A stretch of 64,000 bases of DNA from positions 1 to 64,000 of the IMG/VR virus record IMGVR_UViG_3300020553_000008. One strand, written 5' to 3'. The translations under genes and the position numbers were made by a program. The DNA is from a virus. This document shows positions 58,301 through 64,000 of this stretch, piece after piece. Each line of letters begins with the position of its first letter. The first letter of the stretch is position 1. Below the pieces are notes generated by a model. It searched no databases, had not been told where the DNA came from, and saw only the letters and a list, made by a program, of their open reading frames with translations.

Positions 58301-61300
58301 AGAAGGATCTTTTGTTAATAATCCTGGATTTGTAGTATCTTCATATGATAATCCCTCTAATATATAATCATTCCCTACTGATCTTACTTTAACAGAAGAC
58401 TGAAAATTAGGAGCTTTCGATTTTTGAATGTTATTTAGTATTTCTTTTATATTCTTAAATTTATATTTATCATTATAGGTTTGTAAAATATTTTGATAAT
58501 TCTTTTTAACAGTATCAAAATCGAGCTGTCTTATAGGCAATAAAGAAATTTTATCTCCATCTAAAACAGTATTACTTAAGTATGATGAATCTGGAAGTCT
58601 ACCTACACTTTTAACTGAAATACCGGCATTTTGAGTGGTAGATGGAATAATTTTAGGAAAAGAAAGATTCGAACCAAATACAGCGTCTGTGACACCAATA
58701 TCTGCCATTTGTATACTTACACCATCATATCCGATGCCTCTTCTGGCGTTTAAAGTACCAAGCTCAAGACCTGGTTTATTGTTACTACCTCCTCGAACTC
58801 CGGCAAATTCTCCCAATGGTCCAGATTTTTCTGAAATTGCATAATATGAATTGGGAAATTCATAGATTGGGTTGCTAGTTATTGCTGATCCAATACCAGT
58901 ATTAGGTTTAACATAATCTGAAATATTCTTATCTAATGCTGGATATGTTCCACTTGTTATTAAGTCTTGTTGATTTCTTGATGCATAATCAGCTCCTAGA
59001 AAATCCATACCTCTAGCTTTCCATTTTTTATCAACAACAAGTCCACCATCAGCATAGTAACTTACCCTACCTCCTTTATTATAATTTCCACTATTAATAG
59101 TTTTTAGTAAAGATAAATTATTTTTTGTAGCGCTCTTATTAACAACAAACTCTCCAGGAGTTAACATAGCAGGAACAGTATCTGTTCCTTTGGATTGAAA
59201 ATTAATTTGTTGGCCTTCGCTGGCATAAACCACGCCGCCAAGTCTCATACCGGGTGCTGGTTTACCATTATTTGCAAGTTCTACTAATTTCCATATACCA
59301 TTTCGCATTTCATCTAATACTTGGTTTTCAAAATTAAGCTTAACACCTTGGATAGAATGGGCTAATTTTTCTGCTGCTATTTCAGCAGTATTTTGTGCCA
59401 TAAGTTGTTGAATTTGTCCAAGCATCATATTAGCTTGAGATTGTTGAGCAAGACTACTTTTATAGTAGGCTATTGCTTCCTGCATTTCTGGATCTTCTTC
59501 TGGGTTTCTTAAACTATCTAATACTTGAGCAAATAACGGATTTACGCCTTGTCCGCTTTCTTTTAACATGCTTTCTAGTACATTTGCTCTTAATTCATTT
59601 TGTTTTTGTCCTTCTCCTAGTAATGGAGCTATCATATTAAATGTTTGAAGATCTTCGCCTCTTTGTTCTGATGTGCTTAAATTAGTTCTACCAGCCATAT
59701 TATTACTTAATCGAGCTATAGAATTATTTAATTTAGCAACTTCTCCTGGATCGGAGGTAACAACTTTTTCAAGCAAGTTCATGCCAGCTTGTCTTTTAGC
59801 TTGAACTTCTTGAATTTTATTCATAGCGGCCTCGGCCATTTCTGTGCTATCCGCCATCTGTTTTAATGCTTCATAATTTTCTCTTAGACTAACATTAACG
59901 TTACGCAATCTATTTTGCATTAACATAAACTCATCACGACCAGCTGGTCCTCTATTAGCAGCAGTATCGCTCATTCCTTGTATTTGTGATCTAGTATTTT
60001 CTAGATTAAGAATATTTTGACCAATAGCAGCAGGATTTGTTGGTCCTCCTGTTAATGAGCGTGTTTGTTCATTAGCTATTTGTTGTTGTTGAAATAATGA
60101 AGTTGATTTCCCAAAAGCTTCATTAAGTTTTAGTAATCCTTGCGTTTGAATATCACTGGCTCTTCTAAATCGTGAATTAGCCTCTATTTGATAATCAACC
60201 ATTTGATTCATAGCATTAGAATAATCATTTAGATTTTTTTGATAAAATTCTAGTGCTTTTATGGCTGTTTCTTCTGCTCTTCTAGCAGATCCTATAGCGT
60301 CTGCAAATGCTGGTACTTGTTCAACAATCTCGTCAAAACTTACATCTTTAGCGTCTGTTCCACTTTTACTAATTTCAGCAAAAGCTTTATTGACTTGATT
60401 ACTAAGTTTATCAGTAAGATTGCTTGGTAAACCTAAGTCTCTTAAATTTTTATCTAATGATGAGCGAATACCAGCAGCTATTCTTTCATTAGTAGCTTCT
60501 GGATTCTTTTCTATTTCTCTATTTACAGTAGATAGTACTGTCTTTTCTAGTTTGTTACCTAAGCCAAGAAGAGGGCTAACAATATCAGATTGCGATCCAA
60601 AAAATCCAGCAGCTTGACTCACTGCTTCTTTTCCTTCTCTTGGACTATAAGCGTCTAGGTTTCTTAACACATTTAAACTTTTAATAGCTATCTCACCAGA
60701 TTTTGCATTACCGCTTAATGCTGCTGCTGATAATTCTGCTGATCTGCCCATATTATCTAGTTCAAAAGATGTTTTTTCAATCGACTGATCCATATTATTA
60801 AACATACGTTCTAAACTAACAATAAATTTTTTCATCTCTCTATTAAGTTTATCAATTTCCATGGATCGTAAAGAAGCTTCTAAGTTGATACGAGCCCTAT
60901 ACTCTGCCTCTTGAGCTATAACATTACGTTCCATAGCGGCTTTTTGCTGATCGCTGAGATTATTACTTGCTCGTATTCTTAATATTTGTTCTTGAATAAC
61001 TGGATTACTTTGAGCTATATTTTTAGCAAGCTGTGTGGGAGCACCGGTTGCATCTTTTAATTCTCCCATAACGTCTTGCATACTAGTTCCTGTTCTTAAT
61101 TTCTCTTCAAACAGTCTGAGGGTAGCATCAGCAACTGGTTTGTAAGCAGCAGATTGCTCTTTGGCCATATCGGGAGCCATTTTTTGCATATAGAAGTTTC
61201 TAGTTTTTTCTCCGCCACCAAAGGTATCAGTAGATGCTATATATGCTCCAATTCCTTGTTTTTCTAATATCATACTCCTTTGAGCAGCCTCGCTTCCTCC

Positions 61301-64000
61301 TCCCAAAGCATCAAAAAGATTAACCCACATAGCTTTAGGAACTTCAGCATCTATACGTATACCTTCGGCAACATTCGTGCCGGCAATGCTTAATTCTTGT
61401 CGAATATTATCTAATAAATCTAATCTTGTTATGTCTTTACTAAAATCTTCGAATGCATTACTTACTTTTTCCATAGCGTTTTCAACATTTTTTGCTGCTA
61501 ATGCTTTATCAAATTCTCTAGCCGCATTATGAGCGTCTTTTAATGCTGCTGCTATTCCAATAGCTGCCACTCCTATAACTGCTCCAGCAGCAACAAAAGG
61601 ATTACTCATAAATTTTATTATTTGTGGACCAATACTACTTGCTAAATTACCAACACTTCCACCCATAGAGCTTAGACTTTTTATAGTAGAGTCAACAGTG
61701 CCAGGTAATTGAGAGAGCGCAGCAAGACCAGTACCAAAAGTTGAACCGAAGCTCTCTATGCCAGCGGCGGCAACAACAGACCCTCTATCATTTTCTCCAC
61801 CAAACATTTTTATAGCACTAGATAGAGCGGAAGTAAATGCTGTCACTCCTACTGCCCCCTTGGTCATATAAGAAGACATTTTATTTAGAGATTTTATATT
61901 ATCGTCGTAGCCTTTACTAGCTTCTATAAGACCTGCACTAGCTAATGATTCCGCAGCTGCTGTTGTTATTCCAAGTTGTTCAGCTAATTTTTCTGATGCT
62001 ATTTTTTGAGCTTCTGCACTAGTCATTGTACCATGGAATACTTGTTGTAGTTTTGTAGAACTACTAATGATATCATTTAAATTTAAGCCTTTACTAAATC
62101 CACTAGTAATTTCTGTAGCAATACTAGCTAATTCTTTTGATGCTAACGCTGGATTTATTTCTTTTATTTGTGCAATTAGTGAGTCCTGTATAGATTGTAC
62201 TTCTGTATTTGCTTTATCTTTAACGTCTGTGCCTTTCTTTTTAGATGAATCACTTAATTCTTTTAGTTTAGTCTGTTTTTCTGTTTTAGACAAAGAAGCA
62301 TCGTTCAATATTTTGGCTTTTTGTGATTGGTATTCTGATTTAATAGCGTCTAGATCTGCTTTTTTTCTTTGATTAATAGTTTCTAATCTGGTTTTATTTT
62401 CTAATGCTAAAATTCTAAGAGTATTTTGTTTTTCTGCCGGATTCATAAGTTCTTTAGCACTATCAATTAGAGCTTTTCTCATTTGAGCTACTTCTTGATC
62501 AAAACTAATACCTTTTGCTTTTGCTCTTGAGGCAACTAGATCTGTATCGTCTTGTGTTCCACTAAAAGAACCCGCCGAAACTGGCCTTGGAGGAACCGGT
62601 GGCGGAGCTGGCCTTGGAGGAACCGGTGGCGGAATTGGTCTTGTTGGAACAGGCGGTGAAACCGCCGAAACTGGCCTTGGAGGAACCGGTGGCGGAATTG
62701 GTCTTGTTGGAACAGGTGGTGGAGCCGCCGAAACTGAACTTGGTGGAACCGATGGTGGAACAAACTGAGTTGGAGCCGCTGATGAAGAGCCGGGCGCAGA
62801 TTGCGCTCTACTACTGCTTAATGATTTTTCTGACTCAATAGCTTGAACAGCGCCAGTTTTACGAATCTCTATTAGTTGAGCTTCTAGTTTTCTAATTTGT
62901 TCTAGTTCAGATGCTGCTACAGCTAATTTTTCTTCATAACGTTTGGCCAACTCTTCTGGACTACCACTACTTCGCCCAGTTAGTCTAGCATCTATGGCTC
63001 CTCCTTTTGTCTTATAATCTCCTCCGTATGCTGCTATTTCTTCTCTTTCTATTCTACCAATCTCCTCTGGTGATGCTTTGCTGATTAATTCTTTAGCGAC
63101 GCTACCAACCGGACCTTCTGTAGAATATCTTTTTAATAATTCTTCAGAACTTTGTGCGGGATTAGCCGCATAGTAAACTTTTCGTTGACGTTCATATAAT
63201 TGTCTTCCGCCACCAACATCTTTTGGACCTTCTCCTCCCAAACCTCCCTGAAAACCTAATTTAGTAGCCGCTGTTCTATATATACCAACTAATTCAGCTT
63301 CTATTTTTTCAATAGCTTTTTGTGCTTCTTTACTTAATTCTCCACCATCTTTAAATTTTCTAATTCCAATACCTCCTCCTTTATTTAGTCCCAGAGCCTT
63401 CGTTGCTTTTTCTCTTATTATAAAACTTCCTACTGGTAGATTTGTTGGTATGCTATCGCTAGTTCCACTTCCCGGACCCTTAAATACGCTAATTCCACCA
63501 TCACTAAATCGCCCCATACCATTTTTATCAGCTTGATTCATACGGCTTAGTGTTCCATAACCAATTCGTTTAGCAAGTTTAGGAGGCACATAAGCCTCGC
63601 CGTTACTTACTAAGGCCGGAACAGAACCACCATCAGCAAAACGGTCTATGGGTCCACCATCGGCTCTTTGAAAATATGATAGGGCCATGCTTCTAGAATC
63701 AACAGGTTTTTGTGTTCTATTATTATTTCTTTTTACTTGTTCTGGATCATTAAGTAAAGTGGGACTCTTACTATAACCACTCTGTAGTATCCAAGCCGGA
63801 TCGGTTGCTGGAGGCCATGTTTCTCTTCTTCCATAAAGCTTAGGATCTATTAGTGCTTGATTTTTAGTCCAATTTTCTGGTTCTAATGGTGTTTTTTTAA
63901 CATCTCCTCTATTTTTAAAGTAATAGGCCCAAACCTTTTGAGCATCCGCACTAACCATACTTCTATCAGAAGTTAGCATACCTCCTTTTTCACTAACAGC
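55316..64000 (-). CDS. Tail tape measure protein (5' end beyond window)
   Basis: At least 2,894 residues; the frame stays open to the right edge (upstream codons read AVSEKGG before ATG 63979), so the true start is probably outside. Typical tape measure signs: repeated DGG and SNGE motifs near the start (FADGGSVPALVSNGEAYVPP); two clear copies of GTDTVPAMLTPGEFV followed by 'INSGNY' and a glycine-rich end (about 59040-59215 and 55780-55945); and a hydrophobic segment with PFVAAGAVIGVAAIGIAAAL (about residue 790). Long Ala/Gln/Glu-rich coiled helices fill much of the rest. A Pro-rich insert lies at 62574-62760. It sets tail length and may help DNA delivery through its hydrophobic segment. No lytic enzyme domain is recognised. 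Confidence 0.9.
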   Translation of the reverse strand, partial: AVSEKGGMLTSDRSMVSADAQKVWAYYFKNRGDVKKTPLEPENWTKNQALIDPKLYGRRETWPPATDPAWILQSGYSKSPTLLNDPEQVKRNNNRTQKPVDSRSMALSYFQRADGGPIDRFADGGSVPALVSNGEAYVPPKLAKRIGYGTLSRMNQADKNGMGRFSDGGISVFKGPGSGTSDSIPTNLPVGSFIIREKATKALGLNKGGGIGIRKFKDGGELSKEAQKAIEKIEAELVGIYRTAATKLGFQGGLGGEGPKDVGGGRQLYERQRKVYYAANPAQSSEELLKRYSTEGPVGSVAKELISKASPEEIGRIEREEIAAYGGDYKTKGGAIDARLTGRSSGSPEELAKRYEEKLAVAASELEQIRKLEAQLIEIRKTGAVQAIESEKSLSSSRAQSAPGSSSAAPTQFVPPSVPPSSVSAAPPPVPTRPIPPPVPPRPVSAVSPPVPTRPIPPPVPPRPAPPPVPPRPVSAGSFSGTQDDTDLVASRAKAKGISFDQEVAQMRKALIDSAKELMNPAEKQNTLRILALENKTRLETINQRKKADLDAIKSEYQSQKAKILNDASLSKTEKQTKLKELSDSSKKKGTDVKDKANTEVQSIQDSLIAQIKEINPALASKELASIATEITSGFSKGLNLNDIISSSTKLQQVFHGTMTSAEAQKIASEKLAEQLGITTAAAESLASAGLIEASKGYDDNIKSLNKMSSYMTKGAVGVTAFTSALSSAIKMFGGENDRGSVVAAAGIESFGSTFGTGLAALSQLPGTVDSTIKSLSSMGGSVGNLASSIGPQIIKFMSNPFVAAGAVIGVAAIGIAAALKDAHNAAREFDKALAAKNVENAMEKVSNAFEDFSKDITRLDLLDNIRQELSIAGTNVAEGIRIDAEVPKAMWVNLFDALGGGSEAAQRSMILEKQGIGAYIASTDTFGGGEKTRNFYMQKMAPDMAKEQSAAYKPVADATLRLFEEKLRTGTSMQDVMGELKDATGAPTQLAKNIAQSNPVIQEQILRIRASNNLSDQQKAAMERNVIAQEAEYRARINLEASLRSMEIDKLNREMKKFIVSLERMFNNMDQSIEKTSFELDNMGRSAELSAAALSGNAKSGEIAIKSLNVLRNLDAYSPREGKEAVSQAAGFFGSQSDIVSPLLGLGNKLEKTVLSTVNREIEKNPEATNERIAAGIRSSLDKNLRDLGLPSNLTDKLSNQVNKAFAEISKSGTDAKDVSFDEIVEQVPAFADAIGSARRAEETAIKALEFYQKNLNDYSNAMNQMVDYQIEANSRFRRASDIQTQGLLKLNEAFGKSTSLFQQQQIANEQTRSLTGGPTNPAAIGQNILNLENTRSQIQGMSDTAANRGPAGRDEFMLMQNRLRNVNVSLRENYEALKQMADSTEMAEAAMNKIQEVQAKRQAGMNLLEKVVTSDPGEVAKLNNSIARLSNNMAGRTNLSTSEQRGEDLQTFNMIAPLLGEGQKQNELRANVLESMLKESGQGVNPLFAQVLDSLRNPEEDPEMQEAIAYYKSSLAQQSQANMMLGQIQQLMAQNTAEIAAEKLAHSIQGVKLNFENQVLDEMRNGIWKLVELANNGKPAPGMRLGGVVYASEGQQINFQSKGTDTVPAMLTPGEFVVNKSATKNNLSLLKTINSGNYNKGGRVSYYADGGLVVDKKWKARGMDFLGADYASRNQQDLITSGTYPALDKNISDYVKPNTGIGSAITSNPIYEFPNSYYAISEKSGPLGEFAGVRGGSNNKPGLELGTLNARRGIGYDGVSIQMADIGVTDAVFGSNLSFPKIIPSTTQNAGISVKSVGRLPDSSYLSNTVLDGDKISLLPIRQLDFDTVKKNYQNILQTYNDKYKFKNIKEILNNIQKSKAPNFQSSVKVRSVGNDYILEGLSYEDTTNPGLLTKDPSILGAAGGSGLGDILSFRQSALSGMTQVVAGIDNFKSIGSFRGGGAGGLKQYGQTASEWHRPYKDVESQLSYLNTDIVKNDTIYNAIENAIDNMKKEKDFVESQSSLNIKKYLADLEALYNRNTFRASFNLGQPFDKGGIEFPITLYNIPKDQWKNILQQNDIIKNGAYKNIDDANKFALSENDFIEISQKDRITGAAKNPRKLPWISNAFNTIQGAREEIFSGSQTAFGIGGKDGLVKLITTTPSVYDTAPFNFTYDQINGKLYDTISKAFVGDPLNYIIVKPQDPKSKFPLAELLSTNNKSLYADSIDVLLGNLKNNTPIYDVLTGQETAPPGEPFKYNLNGENIGLIDSSLFTDIPDTYKMSLQDSEKASVITSTNGRKNIIPVENFFAENYKKKREEDIKNARTLIAKTKAATVQREKVTSDEAKFSEPIRLSIARAIQPVLSQNLADGTGIKISATPPDKISQVGMIAGKLAQEATNINDVTSPRRAIIDAWRSLYVDLYKPANPAQSAEYLKNLGIPVDRKLYGDPVTVNQGGLDKTLYFRKTPPITQETVLTAINREIALIRSKAFAGGDVDIGVSDQITDLAEGAILHDVDPKTGLKSGTNPKGKQPEYAGATTWQDVHKMALTPENLFSGPKTRLNIIDILKEYYTKATDKKGRKLYDTSFIDALNQLREWYNVQDSLLYKGLSVDKIENNIKSLRTDAVRATDIDNLQKKATEAHLLLTGNIYGALPTSSRLITLLEARIKEKEEEIKEEAKQAGLPEGISMKLAKGGPVPLYASGGSFVNFAPKGTDTVPAMLTPGEFVINRQSTQKYKPVLEAINSGNYARGGIVNYLNKGGYIPQYKFLGGMMGNAQSFDFTKYLNGLVGSITSSITEAFDKALSNLKQPNNAAGGVSNTSGDIASIDNFVNRLNNIANILSNIYIPPQITITGKHDVVVTINGDTVLNQLRPDIAGIVVSAIKGAFRDLKAKNPENNTINFNIDIDPRSLT
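62574..62760. repeat. Proline-rich repeat array in the tape measure gene
   Basis: Imperfect DNA repeats; a 24-base unit recurs exactly at 62583-62606, 62610-62633 and 62673-62696, with a larger unit repeating about every 63-90 bases. On the - strand it encodes five copies of PPVPPRP or PPVPTRP separated by Ile, Val, Ser and Ala. The array lies in the N-terminal part of the protein, before the coiled body. Confidence 0.9.

Noticed and set aside
62587-62841. + strand frame with 'EEPVAEL' repeats resembling a repeat protein
   Set aside because: It is the antisense reading of the proline-rich array of the tape measure gene.
63977-63979. ATG 63979 as the true start of the tape measure gene
   Set aside because: The frame is open upstream to the window edge, and the AAAGGAGG just before ATG has no usable spacing. 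The sequence more likely continues beyond 64000.
1-64000. Alternative genetic code with reassigned stop codon
   Set aside because: TAA, TAG and TGA each end well-defined genes (for example 18805 TAG, 10526 TGA), and long frames are intact in the standard code.
1-64000. tRNA genes, often present in large phages
   Set aside because: No gap between genes is large enough and I saw no cloverleaf arms; all sizeable stretches are coding.

Overview
This window is part of the genome of a tailed, double-stranded DNA phage, or a prophage-like metagenomic contig of one. It is strongly AT-rich and very densely coded, mostly with 1-10 base gaps or ATGA-type stop/start overlaps, and no gene-free stretch exceeds 300 bases. 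I see no tRNA, rRNA, CRISPR array or transposase. Gene sizes (three proteins of about 2,700-3,100 residues) and a near-complete replisome point to a large phage. The host cannot be named. The formylglycine-enzyme-like domains and the TPTP linkers resemble secreted proteins of Planctomycetes, Cyanobacteria and similar bacteria, which is only a weak hint. TAA, TAG and TGA all end genes, so the standard code applies. Region 1 (1-10526, + strand) is the replication block: zinc-ribbon protein, DnaB-like helicase, TOPRIM primase, dNMP kinase, a Cas4/RecB-like PD-(D/E)XK nuclease interrupted by a class-3-type intein, a DNA polymerase III alpha subunit split into two genes, a DEDDh proofreading exonuclease lying between the halves, and SSB behind a near-perfect sigma70-type promoter. 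Region 2 (10586-17766, + strand) is a tightly overlapping run of glycosyltransferase-like, nucleotidyltransferase-like and methyltransferase-like genes, many of them half-size, ending in a Vsr/DUF559-type putative homing endonuclease. Two more + strand genes follow: a possible single-strand annealing protein and a zinc-ribbon protein. Region 3 (18806-64000, - strand) is the virion/tail block, read from high to low coordinates. It starts with a tape measure protein that runs off the right edge. Then come two fibre-like proteins (51724-55314 and 49213-51711), two small beta proteins, two proteins built from a repeated cysteine-containing beta domain, and a 3,139-residue mosaic protein (subtilase, 37-proline run, beta-propellers, vWA, FN3, DUF642-like and two formylglycine-enzyme-like domains). 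It ends with a structural protein, a baseplate-hub-like protein, two giant unrecognised proteins and a small Cys-rich protein. The + and - blocks meet stop-to-stop at 18805/18806 with no intergenic base. The features most worth a second look are: three formylglycine-enzyme-like domains that all appear circularly permuted; the class-3 intein with Gly1 placed inside the nuclease active site; the polymerase split at a site different from the cyanobacterial split-intein site; and the 3,139-residue mosaic protein with its 37 consecutive prolines.
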